Below are positions 52,998 to 63,069 of a DNA stretch of 64,000 bases, piece after piece; position 1 is the stretch's first letter, and each line of letters opens with the position of its first letter. Position numbers and translations under genes: made by a program. The stretch is from Flavobacterium macacae (GTDB lineage: Bacteria; Bacteroidota; Bacteroidia; Flavobacteriales; Flavobacteriaceae). The notes beneath the pieces are model-generated. The model did no database searches and was not told the origin of the DNA. It saw only the letters and a list, made by a program, of their open reading frames with translations. The stretch lies in the NCBI RefSeq assembly GCF_003865365.1, contig NZ_RQVR01000009.1, positions 5,879-69,878 on the forward strand. Reading direction: 5' to 3'.

Positions 52998-55151
52998 TTA
53001 TTTCATCTTGAAGTCAGGATGGCCAGTTTGCCACATTATAAAGGCATATTGATCCGCAAAATTGGCATAGGTTACATCTTTGTCTTCTGTAAAATGCCCG
53101 TTGTCATAATTTACTTTTAACAATACAGGTTTGTCAGAAGACGTTGCGTTTTGCATTGCTCCAGCAAACTTTCCGGGTTGCCAAGCCACCACTCTGGGGT
53201 CATTCCAGCCAGCGATTGACAAAACAGCTGGATATTTTGTGCCTTGAACCACATGATGCATCCCGTCCATTTCATGTAGAGCTTTGCATTCTGCTTCATT
53301 TTGCACAGTTCCAAATTCAGGAATATTTACGGGACCATTTGAAGAAAATTCACCACGCATCGTATTTGCGCATCCAACGTTGCAAATTGCAGCAGCAAAT
53401 AATTCAGGTCGTTCTGTAATAGCTCTTGTAATTAAAATTCCTCCCGCACTTGTACCTGCTCCAGCGAGTTTTTCAGATGAGGTATATCCTTCTTTTATGA
53501 GGTATTCGGCACAACTTATAAAATCTTTCCAAGTATTTGGTTTGGTAGTTTTATAGCCGCCAAGATACCATTCTTGTCCTTTTTCACTACCACCTCGAAC
53601 GTGAGGAATTGCAAGAATAACGTCTTTAATGGCCAAGGAGTTTTTTCTTACACTAAAAAAGGGACTTGCACTTATTCCGTAAGCGCCATAGCTTTCCATA
53701 AAACAAACATTTGAACCGTCTTTTTTCATTCCTTTTTTATAAATAATAGAAAGTGGAATCTTAACGCCATCATGTCCTTTGACCTCGACCTCTTCAACAA
53801 TAAGATTTTTATATTCATCGGGATAAGAAGAAGTTTTGTTAAAGGGACTTTCAGAAAATGTATCTGTTTTCGGACTATATGAAAAGTCTGTGAAAGGCAT
53901 GTTCCAAGAAGTGATTGAAACAATAAAGTCATTTGTTTTTTTATCTAAGGAAACCACATTTACAGAACCATTAAAAGGTAATTTTACTTCCGAAGTTTTT
54001 CTGTCTTTGATGTCATATTTGTATAATTTGCTATTGATTCCATCCGTATAATTTAAAATCAAATAATTTTCAGATGCCACAAAAGATTCCAAAGTCATGT
54101 CTTTTTTTTCTGGCGCAATCACTTTAGCATTTGCCCAATCGGGTTTTTTTAAATCGGTCACAACCAGCTTGTAATTTTTGGCACCGTTGTATGTTATAGC
54201 ATAAAATTGATCTCCGATGACATCAAGACTTCTGACAATTTTATCGTTTGTGGTTGCCAAAGGTTTCCATTGAATTTTACCAGAATTTAATTGAGAAATT
54301 GGCGCGTAATATAATTGCATTTCCCTTTGCACTGTGCCGAGATACGCAAAAACATACTCTTTAGAAAACTTTGAAAGTACAATTCCGGGATAGGCTTTTT
54401 CTTCAATTTTTAATTCGGGATAGGCTTCATTGCTAAAAAAATCGGCATCTTTTTTTGGGTCATCACCAATCTTATGAAAACGGGTTTTTGGATTTAAGCG
54501 AGAAGTGGAATCAGTATTGTCAGCTGATTTTATCCAAGTGTAAAAAAATCCTGAGTTGTCAAATGCCCAAGTATCAACTCCGGCAACGGCATTAATTTCA
54601 TCGCTCAAGAATTTTTTAGTATCCACATTCATTACTTTTAAAGTTGCAACTTCAGCACCTTTTTCAGTGTAAGCAATAATAATTTTTTTTCCGTCAAAAT
54701 TTGGGACTATCTGCTGTACAGCCAGTGTTTTTCCTGAAATAAAATTTTGAGGGTCAAAAAGGAATTGTTCTTTTCCGTTAATTCCTTCTCTAAAGTAAAC
54801 CTTGCTGACTACTTCTCCAGGCATTCTTTTTTGATAAAAATAGCGACCATTTTCTTCAATTACAGAAAAATAAACGGCAGGCTGAATTTTATCTAATTTT
54901 TTCCATTCGGTAATAAGTTCGTCACGTCCAGAGATTTTACTCATAGTAGAATTTGTCAAATCTGCTTGAGATTTAAACCAAGAAATTGCTTCGGGATCTT
55001 TCAAGTTTTCTAGCCAACGATAAGAATCTTTATAATCAACGCCAAAATAAGTGTCAATGACCTCAATTTTTTTTGTTTCGGGATATTTTAATTGAGCAAA
55101 GAGGCTGATGCTGAGCAAGCATAATACGGATGTGTGTTTCAATTTTTTCAT
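52998..55151 (-). CDS. Prolyl oligopeptidase-family serine peptidase
   Basis: A 717-residue exported S9 peptidase. Signal peptide about residues 1-19. The N-terminal YPETKKIEVIDTYFGVDYKDSYRWLE and the seven-bladed propeller region (about 70-430) precede the alpha/beta hydrolase domain. The catalytic triad is Ser568 (GTSAGGIL), Asp651 (GWNDPRV) and His686 (DNGHFTE). The usual cleavage is after Pro in short peptides, in the periplasm or at the surface. Gene is single; a TACATTTG box stands about 97 bp upstream on the minus strand (55248-55255). Confidence 0.95.
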   Translation of the reverse strand: MKKLKHTSVLCLLSISLFAQLKYPETKKIEVIDTYFGVDYKDSYRWLENLKDPEAISWFKSQADLTNSTMSKISGRDELITEWKKLDKIQPAVYFSVIEENGRYFYQKRMPGEVVSKVYFREGINGKEQFLFDPQNFISGKTLAVQQIVPNFDGKKIIIAYTEKGAEVATLKVMNVDTKKFLSDEINAVAGVDTWAFDNSGFFYTWIKSADNTDSTSRLNPKTRFHKIGDDPKKDADFFSNEAYPELKIEEKAYPGIVLSKFSKEYVFAYLGTVQREMQLYYAPISQLNSGKIQWKPLATTNDKIVRSLDVIGDQFYAITYNGAKNYKLVVTDLKKPDWANAKVIAPEKKDMTLESFVASENYLILNYTDGINSKLYKYDIKDRKTSEVKLPFNGSVNVVSLDKKTNDFIVSITSWNMPFTDFSYSPKTDTFSESPFNKTSSYPDEYKNLIVEEVEVKGHDGVKIPLSIIYKKGMKKDGSNVCFMESYGAYGISASPFFSVRKNSLAIKDVILAIPHVRGGSEKGQEWYLGGYKTTKPNTWKDFISCAEYLIKEGYTSSEKLAGAGTSAGGILITRAITERPELFAAAICNVGCANTMRGEFSSNGPVNIPEFGTVQNEAECKALHEMDGMHHVVQGTKYPAVLSIAGWNDPRVVAWQPGKFAGAMQNATSSDKPVLLKVNYDNGHFTEDKDVTYANFADQYAFIMWQTGHPDFKMK

Positions 55152-55470
55152 GACTGTATTGATTTAGTTTTGAGATTTAAAATCAAATGGGTCATCATGT
55201 TCTTGGAAGTAAATTTTGAAAAAATAATACTTTTTTCAAAGTACTATCAAATGTAGTGAATAAATTAATCTGTAAGTAATTGTATTTCAGATATTTTATT
55301 GCTTTGTGGTCTATGGGTTTTTGAAAAAAAAGCAAAGTTTAATTTAAACTTGTTAAGGTTATTGTAACACGAAAACGATTTCAAAAGTAATTTCTTACCT
55401 TTAGTTAAAGCCTAAAATACCACATTTCAAGGTTTTACAAACAACAATATTAATTCAAAACAAAATTACA
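55152..55470. other. Divergent intergenic region, 319 bp
   Basis: AT-rich spacer between the divergent prolyl oligopeptidase and outer-membrane protein genes. On the minus strand TACATTTG (55248-55255) is a possible -7 box. On the plus strand TACCTTTA near 55396 could serve the barrel gene. No ORF, repeat or strong hairpin was seen. Confidence 0.5.
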
Positions 55471-56373
55471 ATGAAAAAGGTAAGCTTAATTCTGTGTACA
55501 ATTATGGCATTGGCAGCCGGCACAAAAAGTAATGCTCAAGAATTTTACGTTAGAGGTGGACTCGGATATTCATTAGAATCAGGAGGTACAGAATTCAATA
55601 ATGCGGATCCAAATGGCCTGACGATGATTCGACAATCAACCGATATTACCGTAAATCCTGATGGAAGCCAGAGAATCAAATCATTAAACGGAACTCTTGG
55701 TAGCGGATTTAAAGGTAATGTGACTTTTGGATACATGTTCAATCCTTACATCGGTGCGGAACTTGGTTTTAATTATTTTTGGGGTGAAGAAAAAGCAATA
55801 GGAAAATTAAACAGTCCGATGATGCAGTCAGAAGCTAAGGCATTTCTTGAAGGGCTTGATGTGATGCCAGCCATTTATTTGACTCCAGCTTTTAGTAAAT
55901 TAAATCCCTATGCTCGAATTGGATTGCTGATTCCTGCTGCTGGAAAACTACATATTGACAGCCAAGCCTATGCGCCAAACGGTGGTGGTGAAGGTGTTGA
56001 TGTAAATGTTCGAGCAAGAACCGAAGTAGAGTCTCGCTTTAGTGTTGGTTTTGCAGGAGCGTTGGGAGTAACCTATCCGATTGGACCAAAACTTCATCTT
56101 TTTGGAGAGATTGAATTTAAAAACTTGAGCATAAAAAGTAAATCAGCAGAAATTAAAGAATATGAAACCACGGCTATGACTCCGGCTGGAACGATATTGG
56201 TTCCGGGACAGCAATTGGCTGATTTACCAAAAAATGAAACCCACTTTCAATTTGAGGACGAATATACGCAAGGTGCTGAAAATCCAGATGCTGCAAGAAA
56301 AATTCCTACTCAATATGTTAATGCAAGTGGCTTCGGGTTTAATTTTGGTGTAAGATATAGTTTTGGGAAATAA
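55471..56373 (+). CDS. Outer-membrane beta-barrel protein
   Basis: A 300-residue exported protein. The signal peptide ends near residue 22 (MKKVSLILCTIMALAAGTKSNAQ). It is followed by EFYVRGGLGYSLESGG and repeated barrel strands (FKGNVTFGYMFNPYIGAELGFNYFW, LGVTYPIGPKLHLFGEIEFKN-type text) and the terminal strand FGFNFGVRYSFGK with an end typical for outer-membrane insertion. A small OmpA/OmpW-like 8-stranded barrel is likely. Ligand unknown. Its stop overlaps the start of the next gene, so the two are co-translated. Confidence 0.9.
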   Translation: MKKVSLILCTIMALAAGTKSNAQEFYVRGGLGYSLESGGTEFNNADPNGLTMIRQSTDITVNPDGSQRIKSLNGTLGSGFKGNVTFGYMFNPYIGAELGFNYFWGEEKAIGKLNSPMMQSEAKAFLEGLDVMPAIYLTPAFSKLNPYARIGLLIPAAGKLHIDSQAYAPNGGGEGVDVNVRARTEVESRFSVGFAGALGVTYPIGPKLHLFGEIEFKNLSIKSKSAEIKEYETTAMTPAGTILVPGQQLADLPKNETHFQFEDEYTQGAENPDAARKIPTQYVNASGFGFNFGVRYSFGK

Positions 56374-56804
56374 TGAAAAAGAAAATCTTATACAGTGTCA
56401 TATTGGTCATTGCCGTAATTGTATCGGGTAATGCGCAAACCGCTTTAGGGAAATGGAAAACCATAGATGATGCAACCGGAAAGGCAAAATCAGTTGTAGA
56501 AATCTATGAGAACAATGGAAAGATTTATGGAAAAATTGTTGATATTTTAGATAAATCTAAAGAAGATAAAGTGTGCGACGAATGTGATGGCGCCAAAAAA
56601 GGAAAGCCAATAAAAGGAATGATTATTCTGGAAGGCTTGAAAAAGAAAGGATCAAGCTGGGAAGGTGGAACCATCTTAGATCCAAATTCGGGGAAGGTTT
56701 ACAAATGTAGTTTAACCCTAGACGGGCCAGATAAGCTAAAAGTTCGAGGTTTTGTTGGGATTTCATTATTAGGACGAACACAAAGCTGGCAACGTGTTAA
56801 ATAA
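56373..56804 (+). CDS. DUF2147-family exported protein
   Basis: A 143-residue protein with a signal peptide (MKKKILYSVILVIAVIVSGNAQ) and the DUF2147 pattern: GKWKTIDDATGKAKSVVEIYE, KIYGKIVDIL, CDECDGAKKGKPIKGMIIL and the end KVRGFVGISLLGRTQSW. Such small beta-rich envelope proteins are widespread; their function is not known. Its ATG overlaps the stop of the beta-barrel gene by one base (TAATG), so it is likely its partner. A terminator follows. Confidence 0.9.
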   Translation: MKKKILYSVILVIAVIVSGNAQTALGKWKTIDDATGKAKSVVEIYENNGKIYGKIVDILDKSKEDKVCDECDGAKKGKPIKGMIILEGLKKKGSSWEGGTILDPNSGKVYKCSLTLDGPDKLKVRGFVGISLLGRTQSWQRVK

Positions 56805-56820
56805 ATTTTTTATTATTACT

Positions 56821-56868
56821 AAAAAAAACCGCTAATGAAGTTATTTTCATTTAGCGGTTTTTTTTTTG
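56821..56868 (+). terminator. Terminator after DUF2147
   Basis: AAAACCGCTAATGAA and TTCATTTAGCGGTTTT pair with one bulged base around GTTATT, followed by a long T run. Confidence 0.85.
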
Positions 56869-56908
56869 TAGTTAATTGCAGAATCATTGAATTCATTACG
56901 CTATAAAA

Positions 56909-56973
56909 GTGGGAATTGCGCAACAAATGTGGGAATTATATAAACTTGTGGCTTTGAATAATTCTTACTTTTG
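56909..56973 (+). promoter_or_regulatory. Promoter and direct repeats of the signalling operon
   Basis: GTGGGAATT occurs at 56909-56917 and again at 56929-56937, exactly 20 bp apart. Right after them are TTG (56946-56948) and TACTTTTG (56966-56973), 17 bp apart, a Bacteroidota-type promoter. The repeats upstream of the -33 box look like activator sites on one face of the helix. Confidence 0.65.
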
Positions 56974-57070
56974 GAAAATGACTATATACGACTAGACTAA
57001 AGTCATTAAGCACCACAAGATTTTACAAGTATTATTGAATCAATTTGCTATAAAAAAATATACTTTAAAC

Positions 57071-58279
57071 ATGATATTGATTGTTGACGATAAAAAAGAG
57101 AATATACTCCCACTAAAAAAGATATTGGAACTGCACTCACTATCGGCTGATTCAGCAGAATCTGGCGAAGAGGCCTTAAAAAAGATTTTAAAAGTCAATT
57201 ATTCATTGATTATAATGGATGTTCAAATGCCAGGAATGGACGGTTTTGAAGTCGTTGAAACTTTGGCAGGAAGCAACAGGACAAAAGATATTCCGGTTAT
57301 TTTTTTGTCAGCCGTTAACAAGCAGAAAAAATTTATTTCAAGAGGATATGAATCGGGAGGCGTTGATTATATAACAAAACCCGTAGATTCTGACCTTCTT
57401 ATTTTAAAAGTAAAAACATTTCTCAAGTTATTTGAACAGCAAAAAGAGCTGAAAAACATCAGGGATATTCTTTCAAAAGAAGTTGAAATAAGAAAAGAAG
57501 CTGAAGAAAACTTAGAACGAAAAGTAGCAGAAAGAACAAGAGAATTACTGGAGAAAAATCAAGAATTAGAATTCAGTAATCACGAGCTGCAACAATTTAC
57601 TTGGGTGGTTTCTCACGATTTAAAAGAGCCACTTCGAAAGATTGAAATTTTTACCAAAATCATCAAAGACAAATACCTCAAAGAAGACGATAAAGCGGTT
57701 GATTATGCCAATAGAACCATTGGATCTGCGGAAAGAATGGGCAAATTGATCAATGATTTGATGGACTATTCGCGACTTTCATCAGTTGTTCTTCCCGAAA
57801 AGATGGAGCTTTCAGAGATTTTTCAAGAAGTGCTTTCCGATCTTGAATATGTCATCGATGAAAAAAAAGCGACTTTAAAGTTAGACAGTTTTCCTTCGTT
57901 AAAAGGAGTACCCAGCCAATTAAGACAAGTTTTTCAAAACTTGATCGGAAACGCACTTAAGTTTTCAAAAAAAGACGTAGCGCCCATTATCGAAATTTCC
58001 TGCGAAAGAATCAGTACCAAAGAATTTAACAGTGCTCTTTCAGCGGAAGGAAAATTTTGTAAGATTGTAGTAAAAGACAACGGAATTGGTTTTGATGTAA
58101 AATACCTTGACAAAATCTTTGTGATTTTCCAAAGCTTGAACGACAGGTCTGCTTATGAAGGCACCGGAATTGGTCTAGCAATCGCTAAAAAAATTATTGA
58201 AAAACACAACGGACTTATCACAGCAAAAAGCGAGCTAGAAATAGGTTCTAGCTTTATAATTATACTTCCACTTTATTAA
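57071..58279 (+). CDS. Receiver-histidine kinase protein
   Basis: A 402-residue soluble protein. The receiver domain comes first (about residues 1-125) with Asp50 (IIMDVQMPGMDG). It is followed by a coiled-coil link (about 130-165), HisKA with His182 (WVVSHDLKEPLRKIEIF) and a HATPase domain (NLIGNALKFS, DNGIGF, GTGIGLAIAKK). The start at 57071 (MILIVDDK) gives the normal receiver N-terminus; the open frame runs 12 codons further back. There is no membrane helix or sensor domain, so its input is phosphorylation of Asp50. It is first of the operon with the triple-REC kinase, REC, CheR and CheB. Confidence 0.9.
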   Translation: MILIVDDKKENILPLKKILELHSLSADSAESGEEALKKILKVNYSLIIMDVQMPGMDGFEVVETLAGSNRTKDIPVIFLSAVNKQKKFISRGYESGGVDYITKPVDSDLLILKVKTFLKLFEQQKELKNIRDILSKEVEIRKEAEENLERKVAERTRELLEKNQELEFSNHELQQFTWVVSHDLKEPLRKIEIFTKIIKDKYLKEDDKAVDYANRTIGSAERMGKLINDLMDYSRLSSVVLPEKMELSEIFQEVLSDLEYVIDEKKATLKLDSFPSLKGVPSQLRQVFQNLIGNALKFSKKDVAPIIEISCERISTKEFNSALSAEGKFCKIVVKDNGIGFDVKYLDKIFVIFQSLNDRSAYEGTGIGLAIAKKIIEKHNGLITAKSELEIGSSFIIILPLY

Positions 58280-58294
58280 AAGAATACAATTTAT

Positions 58295-61200
58295 ATGAAC
58301 GGCAACTTTAAACGAAATCTCATCATCAGTTCGGGCGTTTCAATGCTTATTTTAATTGTCAGCTCAATCGCATCATACGTGAGCATTAGCGGGCTGATTG
58401 ATAGTAACAGAAGAGTGAATCATACCCAAGAGGTGATTTACAATCTGAATCAAGGAAGCATGGTGATGGTTGAAGCCCAAACCAGCATGAGGGGGTTTTT
58501 AATTACGGGCAAAAAAGATTTCTTGAATCGTTACGATAATTACGAGGAGAATTCAGATGAATATTTAGGAAAAGTAGAACAACTTGTCAGAGACAATCCA
58601 AAGCAGCAAGAAAATATAAAATCGCTATTAAAGCTTAAAGGTTCCCTCTTTGATTATCTTGATAATATGATTACTGAAAAGACCAACGGAAAGCTTTTCA
58701 TGTCAGAAGATCTGGACACCGGTAGAAAAATAATGGGCGATATTAGGCAAGTGCTTAAGCGTATCGAAAATGAAGAAGAAATTCTTTTGAATGAGCGTAT
58801 CAAAACTGCCGAAAGTTTTGGTCTTTACAGTTCTATTTTAATTATTGTCGCCGCTTTAATTGCATTAATTATCAGTGCGCTTTTCTTTGTTAGAATTTTA
58901 AGAGATTATACCGAAAGACTAAAACTTCAAAAAGAATTAGAAAAAAGTGAACAAGATACGGCTGAAAGAATTAGAGTAATCAGCGATGTTGCAAGTCAAG
59001 TTTCTAAAGGAAATTATGACATAAGAGTTGAAGAAGACGCCAGTGATGCTTTAGGAAGTGTTGTTGTTTCTTTGAACAATATGGCTTCTTCATTAGGAAC
59101 TTCTTTCACTACTTTATCGAATAAAGAATGGCTTCAAACCGGAATTGCTGAATTGAACAAAGTGATGATTGGTGAAAAGAATTTAGAAAAATTAACCAAA
59201 GATATTATTGAATATGTTTCTGTTTACACAGAAAGCAGTGCCGGAGCTTTATATTTGTTAAAAGGAGAAGAACTTCATTTTTCAGCGGGTTACAGTTATA
59301 TTCCTTCTAACGATCGACAGTATTTGAGAATAGGAGAAGGATTAACGGGCCAGGCGGTTGCTTCTAAGAAAATGATGGTATTGGATGCGGGACAAGAAGA
59401 CATCACCATATCTTATGCTTTGGGCGAAATGAGACCAACTTCAATTGTAGGGCTTCCATTGATCAATGAAAAGGTCTCTGGAGTGATAGAATTGGCTTCT
59501 CTTCAGCCTTTTTGCGAACGCAACATAGAGTTTTTAGAAACAGCTTCTAACAACATCAGTATTGCAATTAAAGCGGCGCAAAATAGAAAACGTGTTCAAG
59601 AATTGTTAGAAGAAACCCAAGCGCAGTCTGAAGAATTGAAGGCACAGCACACCGAATTGGAAGGCATGAATGCGGAACTTGAAACGCAAACAGAAAAACT
59701 CCAAGCTTCAGAAGAAGAACTTCGCGTGCAGCAAGAAGAATTGCAGCAAACGAATGAAGAGTTGGCAGAAAGAAGTGTTTTATTAGAAGAAAAAAACAAT
59801 GAGATTCTGAAAAAGTCAGAGGATCTTGAAACAACAACGCGGTATAAGTCTGAGTTTTTGGCAAATATGTCACACGAGTTGCGAACGCCTCTAAATTCAA
59901 TTTTGTTATTGAGCCGACTTCTTTCTGAAAATAATGACGAAAACATGAACCCAGAACAGATTGAATTTGCCAAAGTAATTCAAAGTTCTGGAAACGGATT
60001 GTTGGGCTTAATTGATGAAATATTAGATCTTTCCAAAATTGAAGCAGGTAAAATGGAATTAGAACTTTTAGATATTTCGACCCAAGAAATTACTGCAAGT
60101 ATGAAAGATCTTTTTACCGAAGTTGCCAAAGAAAAAAATATAGACTTTAGAATCGAAGAAAGCCATGCGCCGCTAGTCATCAAATCAGACAAAATGCGAT
60201 TGGAACAAATCTTAAAAAACTTGATTTCTAACGCACTGAAATTTACGTCAGAAGGATCCGTTACACTTAGCGTTACCAAACATCCAACAGACGATAAACA
60301 AATTTGTTTTGCCGTAAAAGATACGGGAATTGGTATTCCGCGAGAGAAACAATACAATATCTTTGAAGCTTTTCAGCAGGCTGACGGTTCGACGAAAAGA
60401 AAATATGGAGGTACAGGATTAGGACTTTCCATTAGCCGTGAGTTGGCAAAATTGCTTAAGGGCGAAATTGTCCTTCAAAGCACCGTTAACGAAGGAAGTA
60501 CGTTCACATTGATGATTCCAATTATTGGGTCATTTAGCGCACAGAATTTAGAAAATAAGGAAGCTTTTGCTGAAAAAGCAACACAAGACGAAATTAAAAA
60601 AGCTGAAGAAGGTAAGTATTTGAGTTTGGTGATTCCAGAAGATGTACCTGACGATAGAGAATCTATTTCTGAAGGAGATAAAACAATTCTGATTGTGGAG
60701 GACGATACCAATTTTGCAAAATCATTGCTAGAATTCACACGTCAACGCGGTTATAAGGGTATTGTTTCTGTTCGTGGGGATCACGCCTTAAACCTTGCTT
60801 TGGTCTTCAAACCGGTTGGGGTACTGCTTGATATTCAATTGCCAATCATGAGCGGATGGCAAGTAATTGAAGAACTGAAAACCAATTTGCAGACAAAACA
60901 CATTCCGGTTCACATGATGTCTTCGCACAAAATGAAACAAGAAAGTTTGCTGAAAGGAGCTGTCAATTTCTTAGACAAACCCGTTGCCTTTGAGCAGATG
61001 CCAGAAATTTTCAGAAGAATTGAGCACATCATCAACAGGGAAGCGCAAAAAGTGTTGATTATTGAAGACAATCCAAAACATGCAAAAGCCTTGGCTTATT
61101 TCTTAGAAACTTATAATATTAATTCTGAGATCAAGAGCGAAGTGTCTGATAGTGTGGCGGCATTGCAAAACACAGAGGTCAATTGTGTGATTCTAGATAT

Positions 61201-61858
61201 GGGAATTCCGGCGAAGCAGGCCTATGATATCTTAGAAAGTGTAAAAAAGAATCCAGGACTTGAAAACCTTCCGATCATTGTATTTACGGGCAAAAGCCTT
61301 TCGATGCAAGAAGAATTGAAAATTAAAAAATACGCCGATTCGATAGTTGTTAAAACGGCTCACTCTTATCAAAGAATGCTTGATGAGGTTTCCTTATTTC
61401 TTCATTTGGTGGAAGAGAACAAAAAAGGAAATGGAAAACAAGAAAGTTTTAAGAAGCAAAATATGATGAATAACGTTTTGAGAGATAAAACGGTATTGAT
61501 TGTGGACGATGACGTTAGAAATATTTTCTCTTTGACCAAAGCCTTGGAGGTTTTGAAAATGAATGTGGTGACGGCCATTGACGGACAAGAAGCCTTAAAA
61601 GTATTAGACAAACATCCTGAAATTGATGTAGTTTTACTGGATATGATGATGCCCAATATGGACGGATATGAAACGGCAACACGAATTAGAGAAAACAAAG
61701 ACTGGAAGAACCTTCCGGTAATTGCGGTTACTGCAAAAGCAATGACTGGCGATAGAGAAAAATGTATAAACGCAGGAGCTTCTGATTATATCACAAAACC
61801 AGTAGATGTGGATCAGTTGTTATCTTTATTGCGTGTTTGGTTATATGACAAAGCTTAA
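58295..61858 (+). CDS. Hybrid histidine kinase: CHASE3-GAF-kinase-three receivers
   Basis: A 1187-residue membrane kinase. Transmembrane helices near 11-32 and 178-198 flank a CHASE3-like helical sensor (with RGFLITGKKDFL). A HAMP-like piece, a GAF domain (about 285-425) and a long coiled coil (about 430-515) follow. HisKA has His527 (ANMSHELRTPLNSILL). HATPase follows. Three receivers end the protein with Asp846 (LLDIQLP), Asp968 (ILDMGIP) and Asp1116 (LLDMMMP). The second receiver has the atypical MGIPAKQ after its Asp. Placed with CheR/CheB-like proteins but no CheA, it seems to be the hub of a separate adaptation-type circuit. Signal unknown. Confidence 0.92.
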   Translation: MNGNFKRNLIISSGVSMLILIVSSIASYVSISGLIDSNRRVNHTQEVIYNLNQGSMVMVEAQTSMRGFLITGKKDFLNRYDNYEENSDEYLGKVEQLVRDNPKQQENIKSLLKLKGSLFDYLDNMITEKTNGKLFMSEDLDTGRKIMGDIRQVLKRIENEEEILLNERIKTAESFGLYSSILIIVAALIALIISALFFVRILRDYTERLKLQKELEKSEQDTAERIRVISDVASQVSKGNYDIRVEEDASDALGSVVVSLNNMASSLGTSFTTLSNKEWLQTGIAELNKVMIGEKNLEKLTKDIIEYVSVYTESSAGALYLLKGEELHFSAGYSYIPSNDRQYLRIGEGLTGQAVASKKMMVLDAGQEDITISYALGEMRPTSIVGLPLINEKVSGVIELASLQPFCERNIEFLETASNNISIAIKAAQNRKRVQELLEETQAQSEELKAQHTELEGMNAELETQTEKLQASEEELRVQQEELQQTNEELAERSVLLEEKNNEILKKSEDLETTTRYKSEFLANMSHELRTPLNSILLLSRLLSENNDENMNPEQIEFAKVIQSSGNGLLGLIDEILDLSKIEAGKMELELLDISTQEITASMKDLFTEVAKEKNIDFRIEESHAPLVIKSDKMRLEQILKNLISNALKFTSEGSVTLSVTKHPTDDKQICFAVKDTGIGIPREKQYNIFEAFQQADGSTKRKYGGTGLGLSISRELAKLLKGEIVLQSTVNEGSTFTLMIPIIGSFSAQNLENKEAFAEKATQDEIKKAEEGKYLSLVIPEDVPDDRESISEGDKTILIVEDDTNFAKSLLEFTRQRGYKGIVSVRGDHALNLALVFKPVGVLLDIQLPIMSGWQVIEELKTNLQTKHIPVHMMSSHKMKQESLLKGAVNFLDKPVAFEQMPEIFRRIEHIINREAQKVLIIEDNPKHAKALAYFLETYNINSEIKSEVSDSVAALQNTEVNCVILDMGIPAKQAYDILESVKKNPGLENLPIIVFTGKSLSMQEELKIKKYADSIVVKTAHSYQRMLDEVSLFLHLVEENKKGNGKQESFKKQNMMNNVLRDKTVLIVDDDVRNIFSLTKALEVLKMNVVTAIDGQEALKVLDKHPEIDVVLLDMMMPNMDGYETATRIRENKDWKNLPVIAVTAKAMTGDREKCINAGASDYITKPVDVDQLLSLLRVWLYDKA

Positions 61859-61878
61859 ATCATCAAAATAATTACCCC

Positions 61879-62247
61879 ATGAACAAAAAAAGAGTTTTAA
61901 TTGTCGATGATGATCCCCGAAATATTTTTGCGCTTTCTGCCACATTGAGAGCCAGATCTTATGATTGTATTTCATGTACTAGTGCCGAGGAGGCTTTGCG
62001 AATTTTAAAAAGCGAAGAGAATATTAACGCAGTGCTGATTGATATGATGATGCCGGAAATGGATGGGTATGAAGCCATTCCATTAATAAAAAAAATAGAA
62101 TCACGAAAAGGAACTCCGGTAATTTCGGTGACAGCACAAGCTATGGTGGGTGATCGTGAAAAATGCCTATTGGCCGGAGCAGATGATTATATTTCAAAGC
62201 CCATTAACGTGGATAAATTACTGCAAGTATTGAGCAAAATAGAATAA
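61879..62247 (+). CDS. Single-domain response regulator
   Basis: A 122-residue stand-alone receiver with the acidic DDD at 10-12 and phospho-acceptor Asp55 (LIDMMMPEMDGYEA), then TAQAMVGDREKC and the Lys in ISKPIN. No output domain. It is closest in sequence to the third receiver of the upstream kinase (DDDxRNIF in both), so it may have arisen from it by duplication. It would carry phosphate between kinase and other proteins of the operon, or act by protein binding. Confidence 0.92.
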   Translation: MNKKRVLIVDDDPRNIFALSATLRARSYDCISCTSAEEALRILKSEENINAVLIDMMMPEMDGYEAIPLIKKIESRKGTPVISVTAQAMVGDREKCLLAGADDYISKPINVDKLLQVLSKIE

Positions 62248-62259
62248 TAATTTTATGAT

Positions 62260-63069
62260 ATGATAGAGGACCGCCAACTAGAAATATTGGTCAATGATGT
62301 TTTTGAGTATTATGGGTTTGATTTTAGTGGCTATTCTCGCGCTTCCTTAAAAAGACGCGTTGACAGAATTTACCAGCTAGACGGATTCCAGAATTTTTAT
62401 GATTTTCTGACAAGAGTAAAAACGGATACCGGTTATTTTAAAAGAATGGTCGAAGAAATTACCGTGAATGTAACCGAAATGTTTCGTGATCCCCATTTTT
62501 ACAAAGTACTTCGGGAGGAAATTTTACCGCAATTGGGTACCAAACCTTTTATTCGAATTTGGCACGCCGGCTGTTCATCAGGGGAAGAGGTTTTTTCAAT
62601 GGCCATTCTTTTGAAAGAAGCCAACTTGCTGCAAAAAGCATTAATTTATGCTACCGATATAAATCCGATTGTTTTAGACACTGCAAAAAAAGGAATATTT
62701 CCACTTCGAATGATGAAACAATATTCTGAGAATTATATTGAATCTGGCGGAAAACTGGATTTCTCTAATTATTATACCGCCAATTATGGCTACGCCAAAT
62801 TTGGAGAAGACCTTTTAACCAAAATGGTTTATTCTCAGCATAATTTGGTTTCTGACAGCTCGTTCAATGAATTTGACTTGATCTTGTGCAGAAACGTAAT
62901 GATTTATTTTGATAAGGATTTACAAGAAAGGGCGCTTGGTCTTTTTGATGACAGCCTTTCAAAATTAGGATATCTTGCCTTGGGTACTAAAGAAACAATT
63001 AAGTTTTCGCCCATTCAAAAACGATATGTCCAACTCAATAAAGATAAGATATGGAAAAAGATGCACTAA
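62260..63069 (+). CDS. CheR-type protein methyltransferase
   Basis: A 269-residue protein with the CheR plan. The N-terminal helical domain has GFDFSGYSRASLKRRVDR. TVNVTEMFRDPHFYKVLREEILP leads into the SAM-binding domain, with IRIWHAGCSSGEEVFSMAILL (about residues 96-116). IYATDINPIVLDTAKKGIF and FDLILCRNVMIYFD are further family motifs. It would methylate Glu residues on a receptor-like protein; no methyl-accepting protein is in the window. It overlaps the CheB-like gene by 19 bp. Confidence 0.93.
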   Translation: MIEDRQLEILVNDVFEYYGFDFSGYSRASLKRRVDRIYQLDGFQNFYDFLTRVKTDTGYFKRMVEEITVNVTEMFRDPHFYKVLREEILPQLGTKPFIRIWHAGCSSGEEVFSMAILLKEANLLQKALIYATDINPIVLDTAKKGIFPLRMMKQYSENYIESGGKLDFSNYYTANYGYAKFGEDLLTKMVYSQHNLVSDSSFNEFDLILCRNVMIYFDKDLQERALGLFDDSLSKLGYLALGTKETIKFSPIQKRYVQLNKDKIWKKMH

